Source: Elusimicrobiaceae bacterium (GTDB lineage Bacteria; Elusimicrobiota; Elusimicrobia; Elusimicrobiales; Elusimicrobiaceae). Taken from it: a stretch of DNA of 64,000 nt. The stretch lies in NCBI GenBank assembly GCA_017961585.1, contig JAGCWX010000013.1:95144-159143 (forward strand), read 5' to 3'. A program made the translations under genes and the position numbers. The notes beneath the pieces are model-generated. The model saw only the letters and a list, made by a program, of their open reading frames with translations. It did not search any database and was not told the DNA's origin. This document shows positions 16,891-24,005 of this stretch, piece after piece. Every line of letters begins with the position of its first letter. Position 1 is the stretch's first letter.

Positions 16891-17063
16891 AATTTTTCAT
16901 TCCAAGGAGTAGTGCCGGCAGCAGGTACATGCGGCTGATACGGGGCCGGTAAACGGGCTGTTGAGTAGCAAAGGATGCCAAACAACGCCAAACATACCGC
17001 CAGCAATATGCCTAACACAATTGCATGCCACCCTAAAGAAGGAGTCCAAGCGGTATGGGTCAT
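16887..17063 (-). CDS. 58-residue single-pass membrane protein between kdsA and kdsD
   Basis: Small gene translated as a 58-residue protein: a short polar N-terminus (MTHTAWTPSLGW), one membrane helix (about residues 13-33, HAIVLGILLAVCLALFGILCY), and a proline-rich tail ending in NEKL. The ATG lies 2 bases after the kdsA stop and the TGA overlaps the kdsD start (ATGA), so it is embedded in the operon. I do not recognise the family. Its place suggests a role in KDO or LPS assembly; this is context only. Confidence 0.65.
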   Translation of the reverse strand: MTHTAWTPSLGWHAIVLGILLAVCLALFGILCYSTARLPAPYQPHVPAAGTTPWNEKL

Positions 17064-17065
17064 AA

Positions 17066-17893
17066 TTATTTAAATTTTTTAACTACCGCATCAATGGCAC
17101 AAAGTTCTTTGACCATGTGGGCGGTAAGCGTAAAATCAAGTGAGTTGGGCCCATCGGAAAGGGCCGTGTCCGGCGTAGGGTGCGCTTCAAAAAACACTCC
17201 AGCAATCCCCAACGCAGTAGCAGATTTGGCTAGCACAGGGGCTAAGTGGCGATTGCCGCCGGTTGCTGTCCCCAATGCTCCTGGTTTTTGTACGGAGTGC
17301 GTAGCATCAAAAATAACTGGATAGCCGAACTGTTTCATAATTTCAAGCGAGCGCATATCCACAATAAGATCGCCATACCCAAAACTGGCACCGCGTTCCG
17401 TGAGCAAAATTTTATGGTTCCCGCGAGATTCAATTTTTTTAATTACCTGTTCCATGGCATTAGGAGATAAAAATTGCCCTTTTTTTACATTGACGGCGCG
17501 CCCAGTATCGGCGCAGGCCAAAACCAAATCTGTTTGACGGCATAGAAAAGCAGGAATTTGCAGGATGTCTGCCACGTGGGCGGCTTCTTCGGCTTGCCAA
17601 GGTTCATGGACGTCTACCACGGCGGGAAGCCCTGTAATTTTTTTTGCTTTGGCCAAAATTTCCAGACCTTTGGCTAAGCCCGGCCCACGGAAAGCAGCCA
17701 ATGAAGTGCGGTTGGCTTTGTCAAAAGATGCCTTTAAAATAAAAGGATGATGAGTACGTGCAATAATTTCTTTTAATTTTTTAGCCGTACGGATATAATG
17801 TTGTTCGCTTTCAATCACACACGTGCCCGCCATGAAACACAACGGCCGTGTGTTGCCAATTTGAAAAGAACCTATTTTAATTGTTTTTTGCAT
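17066..17893 (-). CDS. kdsA: 3-deoxy-8-phosphooctulonate synthase (KDO-8-P synthase)
   Basis: Condenses PEP with arabinose 5-phosphate to KDO 8-phosphate. Recognisable blocks: FMAGTCVIESEQHYIRTA, FKASFDKANRTS, GLEILAKAKKITGLPAVVDVHEPWQAE, ILQIPAFLCRQTDL, KKGQFLSPNAMEQVIKKI, and ILLTERGASFGYGDLIVDMRSL. The first residues should be MQKTIKIG at ATG 17893 (275 residues, normal length); the longer open frame upstream is non-coding. A TATGAT -10 sits six bases before this ATG, so the operon probably starts leaderless. Confidence 0.95.
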   Translation of the reverse strand: MQKTIKIGSFQIGNTRPLCFMAGTCVIESEQHYIRTAKKLKEIIARTHHPFILKASFDKANRTSLAAFRGPGLAKGLEILAKAKKITGLPAVVDVHEPWQAEEAAHVADILQIPAFLCRQTDLVLACADTGRAVNVKKGQFLSPNAMEQVIKKIESRGNHKILLTERGASFGYGDLIVDMRSLEIMKQFGYPVIFDATHSVQKPGALGTATGGNRHLAPVLAKSATALGIAGVFFEAHPTPDTALSDGPNSLDFTLTAHMVKELCAIDAVVKKFK

Positions 17894-17899
17894 ACTTAC

Positions 17900-17905
17900 A
17901 TCATA
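17900..17905 (-). promoter_or_regulatory. -10 of the kdsA-lptB operon; leaderless start
   Basis: TGC-TATGAT on the minus strand with six bases before the kdsA ATG at 17893. Confidence 0.55.
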
Positions 17906-17972
17906 GCAAATTTCACCCGATTTATAGAAATTTTGTATACTGTTAATAGTTCTTGACTTTTGGGAGGATGTT

Positions 17973-18389
17973 ATGAAGGGATTTACACTGATGGAAATGT
18001 TAGTTGTTGTCTTGATCATAGGGATTTTGGCCACTGTTGCGTTGCCACAGTATCAAAAATCGGTGGAAATGAGTCGCGCGGCCGAGGCCTTGATGAACGG
18101 ACAGACCATTATTGAGTCGCAGAATCGTGCACTGGATGCATTTGGCAGAATAAATGGAGATAAAGGGGACTTAGACGTGACCCTCAATGGGGGTAATTGG
18201 AGTAATAATAACAGCGTATATACCACCAAGGATTTTATATATACTTTTTCTTCAACTGGAGTGGTAGCTACTCGTACTACTAGGAGTTATTGGTTAACAT
18301 TCCACAATAAAAATAGCACCCAAGAGGGACAGATTGTATGCAGCGGAAGTGGTTCAGCAGGAATTTGTGATTCAATTGTGCAGCAATAG
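17973..18389 (+). CDS. short type IV prepilin-like protein
   Basis: A 138-residue prepilin with an almost leaderless class III signal: [28 protein letters not shown], Glu5 present. GGGAGG lies 5 bases before the ATG. The rest is a small pilin globular domain rich in Ser/Thr/Asn with two cysteines near the C-terminus (VCSGSGSAGIC), a likely disulfide loop. It lies alone between kdsA and dut. The N-terminal 25 residues are nearly identical in pattern to the other solo pilin at 12.9 kb. Confidence 0.9.
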   Translation: MKGFTLMEMLVVVLIIGILATVALPQYQKSVEMSRAAEALMNGQTIIESQNRALDAFGRINGDKGDLDVTLNGGNWSNNNSVYTTKDFIYTFSSTGVVATRTTRSYWLTFHNKNSTQEGQIVCSGSGSAGICDSIVQQ

Positions 18390-18412
18390 AATTTTGTGGA
18401 TAAATTCTTTTA

Positions 18413-18444
18413 TTTAAACCCCCGGATGTATCCGGGGGTTTAAA
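18413..18444. terminator. bidirectional terminator between pilin and dut
   Basis: Long symmetric stem AAACCCCCGGAT/ATCCGGGGGTTT with a four-base loop, serving the two convergent genes. Confidence 0.8.
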
Positions 18445-18454
18445 TGAGCAAAAC

Positions 18455-18868
18455 TTATTTTCCGGTAGAGCCAAAACCGCCTTCACCCCGGGCCGTGTCA
18501 GAAAGTTCGTCCACTTCTTCAAACGTGGGATACAGCGTAGGAAGTACTACTAGCTGGGCTACCTTTTGCCCGGCTTCAAATACAAATTCCGTGTCGTTTA
18601 AATTGTACATACATACAAGTAATTCCCCGCGGTACGGAGCATCTACCAGCCCGGCCATGGCCTTAATGCCTTTGCTTTCTACGGAGCTTTTACCCCAAAT
18701 AATGCCGGAGGTGTTTTCAGGTAATTCTACTGCCACCCCAGTGCGCACTTTTACAATACTATGTGCCGGCAGTACGGTACGCTCTAATGCAAATAAATCA
18801 GCCCCCGAATCCGTTGGGTGAGCACGCAGAGGAAGTTTAGCACGTAAATCTAATTTTTTTACTTTCAT
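18455..18868 (-). CDS. dut: dUTP diphosphatase
   Basis: Trimeric dUTPase that hydrolyses dUTP to dUMP and keeps uracil out of DNA. All five motifs are present: DSGADLFA (1), WGKSSVESKG (2), GLVDAPYRGELLV (3), AGQKVAQLVVLP (4) and the C-terminal GEGGFGSTGK (5) that closes over the substrate. 137 residues is a normal length. The HEAT-repeat gene lies 8 bases upstream in the same direction, so the two are probably one transcript. Confidence 0.96.
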   Translation of the reverse strand: MKVKKLDLRAKLPLRAHPTDSGADLFALERTVLPAHSIVKVRTGVAVELPENTSGIIWGKSSVESKGIKAMAGLVDAPYRGELLVCMYNLNDTEFVFEAGQKVAQLVVLPTLYPTFEEVDELSDTARGEGGFGSTGK

Positions 18869-18876
18869 AAATTCTC

Positions 18877-19911
18877 TTACATCAGTTTTTCAATTTGAGT
18901 TAATGCAGTTTGGGCGTAGGGTTTTTCAATTTCATTGCCATATTGGGCAATTGCGCTAATGGGAGCAATGAGCCCTTTCAGTAAGTGGATGTCAAAACTC
19001 CGATCCGATGAGTAGGAAAATCCGTCCGGATTACTAAGTACGCCAGCCATATAAGCAGCACTGCGTAGTGCGTTAATGCGTTCATTTTGATTTTTGCTTA
19101 GCAGAGCTGTTTTCAAACTGTCCACCCCATGCCCCGTCATAAAAGCAAGAGCCAAATCGTACGTAGTGGCTGTCGGTTTTTTATAAGAGGTACTTAGCCC
19201 TTTTGCTGTTTCTGCCAAAGATAAATCCGGGGTTTTGGCTAGGGCTGCTGCCAGCTGTGTTTGCACCGTTTCTTCTTTTTCACTTTTGGCCCGTTTGAGA
19301 AGTTGTGTGATGGCCGCTTGCGTATGCAAAGAACCTAACCACGCGGCGGCAGCGCCACGTACTTGAGGATCTTTATCTGCAGACGCTTTTTTAAGGAAAC
19401 TAAATTGCTCTTCATCTGTTTGAGCCAACATATTCATGGCACGTTGGGCTAAATTGGCATCCAAAATGTAGAGGCGTACTACGTCGGAAGTATATGTTTT
19501 ATCTTCAGGAGTGGTAAGTGCATAGGCCCCAGCCGCATACGCGCGCAAGGTAGGGTCGCTAGCTTGTGAAGCATCTTTTAAAATGGGGGTAAGTTCTTCA
19601 TATACAGACCCCATGGAAGTTAAAATAATGGCACTAAGGGCTGTTTTTAACGGGTTGTTTCCCTGCATAATGGTATTTAAGAAGGCAGGTTCCGCGTTCT
19701 TGGCGGGGGGATTTTTTATTAAACTGGCCCCGGCTGCAAATACGGTGGTAGGATCCTGTGAGGATCGGAACAAGCTAATAACTTGCTGAGTTTGTGCGGG
19801 AGTACGTACGGATTGTTGCAAAAGAGGCAAAACCCGGGAGAGAGAATTTTGGGCCGCACACACTGAAACGAACAGAGGGCAGACTAAAAAAGATAGTATG
19901 ATTTTTTTCAT
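18877..19911 (-). CDS. exported HEAT-repeat protein
   Basis: A 344-residue protein with a signal peptide (MKKIILSFLVCPLFVSVCAAQ) and HEAT-like helical repeats (for example ADKDPQVRGAAAAWLGSLHTQAAITQLLKRAKSEKEETVQTQLAAALAKTP). Such repeats form alpha-solenoids that bind other proteins; no catalytic motif is seen. Probably periplasmic. A TATAAT on the minus strand (19918-19923) sits six bases before the ATG, so the transcript is predicted leaderless. Function unknown. Confidence 0.75.
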   Translation of the reverse strand: MKKIILSFLVCPLFVSVCAAQNSLSRVLPLLQQSVRTPAQTQQVISLFRSSQDPTTVFAAGASLIKNPPAKNAEPAFLNTIMQGNNPLKTALSAIILTSMGSVYEELTPILKDASQASDPTLRAYAAGAYALTTPEDKTYTSDVVRLYILDANLAQRAMNMLAQTDEEQFSFLKKASADKDPQVRGAAAAWLGSLHTQAAITQLLKRAKSEKEETVQTQLAAALAKTPDLSLAETAKGLSTSYKKPTATTYDLALAFMTGHGVDSLKTALLSKNQNERINALRSAAYMAGVLSNPDGFSYSSDRSFDIHLLKGLIAPISAIAQYGNEIEKPYAQTALTQIEKLM

Positions 19912-19917
19912 ACTATC

Positions 19918-19923
19918 ATTATA
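19918..19923 (-). promoter_or_regulatory. -10 of the HEAT-repeat gene; leaderless start
   Basis: TGC-TATAAT with six bases to the ATG at 19911. Confidence 0.6.
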
Positions 19924-19959
19924 GCAATTATCCGGCTTGTGGACCGGAAAAAATGGAGG

Positions 19960-20133
19960 TTATTTTTCAACCAAAGCGGCGGCTACATGTTCAGCCGTAA
20001 CGCGGGAACGAGATTTTTGGCCCGTAGTAGGGCTGGAATAAATGTGCATATTTTCCGTATCTTGCAAGATGACCATCTTTGTGTTCCCGAGGGATAGTAA
20101 AAAACGCAAATTGTTAACGGTTTTGGGGGACAT
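19960..20133 (-). CDS. 57-residue hypothetical protein beside the putative origin
   Basis: Short gene beginning MSPKTVNNLRFLLSLGNTKM and ending VTAEHVAAALVEK, with AGGAG 8 bases upstream of the ATG. It looks soluble, basic and without membrane segments or cysteines. I do not recognise a family. It is the last minus-strand gene before the DnaA-box stretch, so it would be transcribed away from it. A real gene is favoured by the good ribosome-binding site and the absence of any competing frame. Confidence 0.55.
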   Translation of the reverse strand: MSPKTVNNLRFLLSLGNTKMVILQDTENMHIYSSPTTGQKSRSRVTAEHVAAALVEK

Positions 20134-20575
20134 ATTCTAACTCCTTTAAAAGTATTAATTAGTTCTATTAAAGCTGTTTTTGGGCAAATGCGCAAGTGAA
20201 ATTTGGACCCGTTTGGATGTAGGTCCTATGGAACGGGTTTTTCTAGGCCCTACGGGTGGTAAAAAAATACCCCAAAGGGGAAAAGTTGTCCACAGGGAGC
20301 TTGCAATGATAACTTTTGTGACTCTTAGTAAATAAATAAATCTTATTGCCGTCGATGATACAACTGAAAATCAGGGGTATTTTCACCCTAATTTAAAGAG
20401 TTATCCACAAAGAAATCCACTTATCCACAGTTTGATTTATGGATAAAAGTGGAAAATAAGGTAAAAAATGGGGGTGATTCCCTTAATATTGAGCGCAAAA
20501 TATAAGTTATCCACAAGTTGTAAACAGCTGTTGAAAAGTTTTGCATAAAACGCTAGGTATTTTTTGATAGTTTTG
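20134..20575. other. candidate origin of replication (DnaA-box cluster)
   Basis: Gene-free stretch at a divergence point: minus-strand genes lie to the left (13.7-20.1 kb, except one pilin) and 18 kb of plus-strand genes to the right. Exact TTATCCACA boxes lie at 20401-20409, 20421-20429 and 20507-20515. One-mismatch boxes are TTGTCCACA (20286-20294) and TTATCCATA on the minus strand (20438-20446). An AT-rich run (about 20327-20345, AAATAAATAAATCTTATT) could be the unwinding element. No dnaA, dnaN or rpmH is near, so it may instead be a DnaA-binding regulatory or titration site. Confidence 0.6.
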
Positions 20576-20581
20576 CTATAA
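20576..20581 (+). promoter_or_regulatory. -10 of the OmpA-family lipoprotein gene
   Basis: TGC-TATAAT, 18 bases before the ATG at 20600; this gene has a normal short leader with AGGAGGG as ribosome-binding site. Confidence 0.6.
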
Positions 20582-20599
20582 TACAAACAGGAGGGTGTT

Positions 20600-21133
20600 A
20601 TGAAATTTCAAAAACTTTTTTTACCAGTAGTTGCGGCACTGACCTTGGCGGCCTGTGCCACCGAGCAAGAACAAGAGAATAATATTCCGCGTTTACCTGC
20701 GCAGGATCCCAACGTGATGGCGGCGCAAGAAAACAATTACAAATTGTATAATCAAACCCCGGCGCAAATGTACCGTTCTTTGAAATTGCCTTCTGTTAAT
20801 TATGATTTTGATTCCATTCGACCGCCGGAATATGCCTATGATCTTTTGGACAAAATAGCGGTGGTTATGAAAGAGCATGAAAATTTACACCTGATCATGG
20901 AAGGGAACTCCGATGTGTTAGGTTCTGAAGAGTATAACTATTGGATTTCCGGTGCGCGTGCAGCAGCATTAAAATCTTATTTAGTAAGCCGTGGTATCAG
21001 TGCCGAGCGCATCCGTATTCATGCGTATGGTAATACCCGTCCTATCACGCTAGACAATTCGCAAGAAGGGCGACGTGCTAACCGTCGGGTGGATATGCAA
21101 TTTACAACCCGTCTATGGAAAGCTATCTATTAG
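20600..21133 (+). CDS. OmpA-family (Pal-like) peptidoglycan-binding lipoprotein
   Basis: A 177-residue outer-membrane lipoprotein (lipobox LAAC, Cys19) with a C-terminal OmpA domain: NYDFDSIRPPEYAYDLLDKIAVVMKEHENLHLIMEGNSDVLGSEEYNYWISGARAAALKSYLVSRGIS and the NRRVDMQF end. The peptidoglycan-binding pattern (Asp in NSDVLG, Arg in NRRVD) is present. It anchors the outer membrane to the wall, as Pal does. Tol genes are not adjacent, so it is not certain to be the Tol partner. Confidence 0.87.
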   Translation: MKFQKLFLPVVAALTLAACATEQEQENNIPRLPAQDPNVMAAQENNYKLYNQTPAQMYRSLKLPSVNYDFDSIRPPEYAYDLLDKIAVVMKEHENLHLIMEGNSDVLGSEEYNYWISGARAAALKSYLVSRGISAERIRIHAYGNTRPITLDNSQEGRRANRRVDMQFTTRLWKAIY

Positions 21134-21151
21134 TAAAGCATCTATAAATAA

Positions 21152-21178
21152 TTCCCCGGGTTCCCGGGGAGTTTTTTA
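21152..21178 (+). terminator. terminator after the OmpA-family lipoprotein
   Basis: TCCCCGGG/CCCGGGGA stem followed by GTTTTTT. Confidence 0.8.
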
Positions 21179-21220
21179 ATTTTGGCAGGTGTAGTATAAC
21201 TTTTATACAAAGATACCCCT

Positions 21221-23845
21221 ATGCTTGATTTAACTAAACCCCAAAAAGAAACAATTTACATGAAGTTAATTCGGGTATTTTTAGCAGCCACTTTTTTGGT
21301 GGTTCCGCTTATCTTCTTTACCGATCTTACTGTTAATCCTTTCTTTGCCCAAAATGTACTGTTGTACTTGCTTATTGCCTTAATTTATGCGGCCATGGCG
21401 GCGGCTTTTTTGCATACTCACTCTATCTCATTTACCAAAACATTTTTTGATTTGGCTTTTTTTGTGTATGTGATTTCCTGCGCGATGGGATGGTTCTCTT
21501 CTGTATCAAGTGCTTCTCAGGCGTTGCGACAAACCTTATTTTTTAACTTACTTAATTACGGCACTTTGCTTTTGGTGATAGCTGTAGGAGCGTATATAAT
21601 TAGTAAAAATGTAGTGTTTTCCGGTGTAATTGAAAGTAAAACCAATTACATTTTATTGTTCTTTTTATGGGGAGGGTTATGGTATCTAGCCCCTATTTTT
21701 AAAACGACAGCTACGTCCGAAACCTTTTTGGCTCAGTTGTGGGATTGGTATGCGGTTGCTTTATGGGCTGTGGGCATTTATTTGGGGGTGCGTGTCCTTA
21801 AGAAATTGACGCAAGAAAATATTTTTGTCCTTATTTTTGTAGCTGTATTTTTGGCGTGTTGTTATGGGGTATTGCAAGCCCTGGGGCTTGATTTTTTGTG
21901 GCCGTTTGAAATTAATCAATTTGCAACGAAAGCGTTTTCCACCTTCGGTAATCCGAACTTTTTATCTTCCGCGGTAGTGATGTTGCTACCAGCATTGCTA
22001 GTGTATTACATGCGCACGGACAGCAAAAAAGATTTTGTGGTATATGGGTTGTTGGTGCTTGTGTATATATTGTATTTGTCTTTTGGATTGGCGCGTTCCT
22101 GTTGGGCGGGGGCCTTATGTGGTCTTATTATGATGTGGATGTTCGGTACGTTACGTTCTCTCATTTGGCAACGCAAAGGCCGTGTATTTTTGCTGGCACT
22201 TTTGGCGGTGGGAGTGGCCTACAGTTCTATTTACATGCCGGGGCCCGGCGATGCTATTAGCCCCGTTAAGAACCGCGCGGCCGAACTTGCACAAGTAACT
22301 CCTTCCACCTTTACGCTTAATGTTAAGAAAGATCAAATTTTTCAGTCCCTTCATCAGCGTTTGTTGATGTGGGATGCATCAAAAGAGATTTTTTTGGACC
22401 GCCCAGTACTAGGAAGCGGCGTGGGAAATTTTCAAATGGCTTTTGCGCAACATCAGCCCACTACGTTGTTGCGCTATCCGGAATTACGTTCCCTAAAAAC
22501 AACTACTAATGCGCCGCATAATGAGTTGTTGTTTCAGTTGGCTCAGGGTGGAATTGTAGGAATCGGGTTATTTCTATTTATGTTTATGGTGTTGTTTTTG
22601 GAAGTAAAAGATTTTGCTGCGCATAAAAAAGAGGGAGATAAAAAGCAACTGTTGCAAGCTATTTTCTGCGGCATTTTGGGAATGTTGGTAGATAATATGC
22701 TAAATATTTCACTTCACGCCGTAGTACCAGCATTTATTTTTTGGTGGTTGGTAGGAGCCGAAGTAAGTGGGGTAGGAAAAGAAGAGGGAAAAATTGTCGT
22801 ATCAACAAATCCTGCGACGAAAGCAGTTGCTTTGGTAGTGTTGGTGGGCTGCATGGCTGTGTTTGTATGGCAGGGGTTGTGGTTTGCCAGCGAGTATGAA
22901 TCTTTCGTCGGACAGAAAAAAATTGTAGTTCAAAATTATGAGGGAGCTACTAAAAATTTATCTGCCGCACTTGCGCTTTATCCGGCCAACACGGAAGCAG
23001 GATTTAGGTTGGGACAAGTGCTTTTGGCTCAGAAGGAATATTCCAAGGCCTTGAGTGTGTTTGAGAAAACCTTGGCAGCGGCTTCTTACTATGAAGAAGT
23101 TTATTATCAAGCTGCATTAGCTGCATTGGGGGCTCAAGATTTCAAAAAAGCGGCACACTATTTGTTGCAAAATTTACGTTTGCATCCTTATCATTTGCAG
23201 GCCTATAAAGTGTTGGCCGCTTTGCTAGAGGAGTATAATTTTTACGCGGATGAGGAAGCAATGTCCATGTTAGAACGTGGATTAACATTGTTTCCGTATG
23301 AAACAGATTTGTGGCATCAGGTGGGAGAAATTTATCAAAAAAGAGGGGAACCAGAACATGCCCAAAATACATATTTGCGCGGATTACAAACAGATACTTT
23401 AGATGTTTTATTACTAAAACGTTTAGAAGAAATCTATGCAAAATCCGCCGAAAAACCTGAGTTGTTAAAACAGGCAAAAACGTTGCAATCTTACCGCGAA
23501 AAAACAAATAAGTTTGATAAGATGTCTCCCTTTTATCAGCACAAGCTACGTGAAAATTTAGAAGATTATGTGGCCAAGTATCCGCATGATATGAACGGGA
23601 AAATTTTGTTGGCGCGTGTGCTTTCGTTGTCGGGAAATGATTTAAAAGCAGAAGAAGTTTTAGAACAAGTTTTGGCGGAAAACCCCGCGCACTTGTGGGC
23701 TAATTTAGCGTTGTCTTCTTTATACTATGAGGCGGAAAATTGGCGCCGCGCACGCAAGGCAGTGGAGGATGCTTTATTTTATTATCCCGACAACCCAACC
23801 GCACAAAAGAGATTGGATGTGCTTAAAAAAATGAGTGAAAAATAA
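21221..23845 (+). CDS. O-antigen ligase / PglL-like membrane protein with C-terminal TPRs
   Basis: An 874-residue inner-membrane protein. The first ~550 residues have about a dozen membrane segments and a Wzy_C/O-antigen-ligase region with DRPVLGSGVGNFQMAFAQHQP and NAPHNELLFQLAQGGIVG, the typical large periplasmic loop with its conserved His. The last ~300 residues are TPR repeats (for example NTEAGFRLGQVLLAQKEYSKALSVFEKTLAA). Such enzymes move lipid-linked glycans onto LPS core or, in the PglL/TfpO branch, onto pilins; the pilus cluster begins 2.3 kb downstream. An in-frame ATG at 21260 is an alternative start. Confidence 0.8.
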   Translation: MLDLTKPQKETIYMKLIRVFLAATFLVVPLIFFTDLTVNPFFAQNVLLYLLIALIYAAMAAAFLHTHSISFTKTFFDLAFFVYVISCAMGWFSSVSSASQALRQTLFFNLLNYGTLLLVIAVGAYIISKNVVFSGVIESKTNYILLFFLWGGLWYLAPIFKTTATSETFLAQLWDWYAVALWAVGIYLGVRVLKKLTQENIFVLIFVAVFLACCYGVLQALGLDFLWPFEINQFATKAFSTFGNPNFLSSAVVMLLPALLVYYMRTDSKKDFVVYGLLVLVYILYLSFGLARSCWAGALCGLIMMWMFGTLRSLIWQRKGRVFLLALLAVGVAYSSIYMPGPGDAISPVKNRAAELAQVTPSTFTLNVKKDQIFQSLHQRLLMWDASKEIFLDRPVLGSGVGNFQMAFAQHQPTTLLRYPELRSLKTTTNAPHNELLFQLAQGGIVGIGLFLFMFMVLFLEVKDFAAHKKEGDKKQLLQAIFCGILGMLVDNMLNISLHAVVPAFIFWWLVGAEVSGVGKEEGKIVVSTNPATKAVALVVLVGCMAVFVWQGLWFASEYESFVGQKKIVVQNYEGATKNLSAALALYPANTEAGFRLGQVLLAQKEYSKALSVFEKTLAAASYYEEVYYQAALAALGAQDFKKAAHYLLQNLRLHPYHLQAYKVLAALLEEYNFYADEEAMSMLERGLTLFPYETDLWHQVGEIYQKRGEPEHAQNTYLRGLQTDTLDVLLLKRLEEIYAKSAEKPELLKQAKTLQSYREKTNKFDKMSPFYQHKLRENLEDYVAKYPHDMNGKILLARVLSLSGNDLKAEEVLEQVLAENPAHLWANLALSSLYYEAENWRRARKAVEDALFYYPDNPTAQKRLDVLKKMSEK

Positions 23846-23900
23846 ATTAGATTTTGCTACAATTTCTGAAGTTGGAGTAGTAAAATAAATTACGTAAAAA

Positions 23901-23948
23901 TTGACACGCTAAAAAAGCACTTTACAAACGGTGAGAAATTGCTATAAT
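23901..23948 (+). promoter_or_regulatory. promoter upstream of the OmpA/Ig-like surface protein gene
   Basis: TGC-TATAAT at 23943-23948 with TTTACA at 23921-23926 (16-base spacer); a second TTGACA lies at 23901-23906. It may drive the pilus cluster that follows. Confidence 0.55.
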
Positions 23949-24005
23949 AAAGTGTATCGGCGTGATAGTTGTAAATTAAATCCTAGCGCAAGGAACATGT
24001 ATTAC

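Noticed and set aside
17894..18034. N-terminal extension of kdsA
   Set aside because: The extra 47 residues are not KdsA-like and overlap the promoter and the start of the divergent pilin gene; ATG 17893 gives the normal length.
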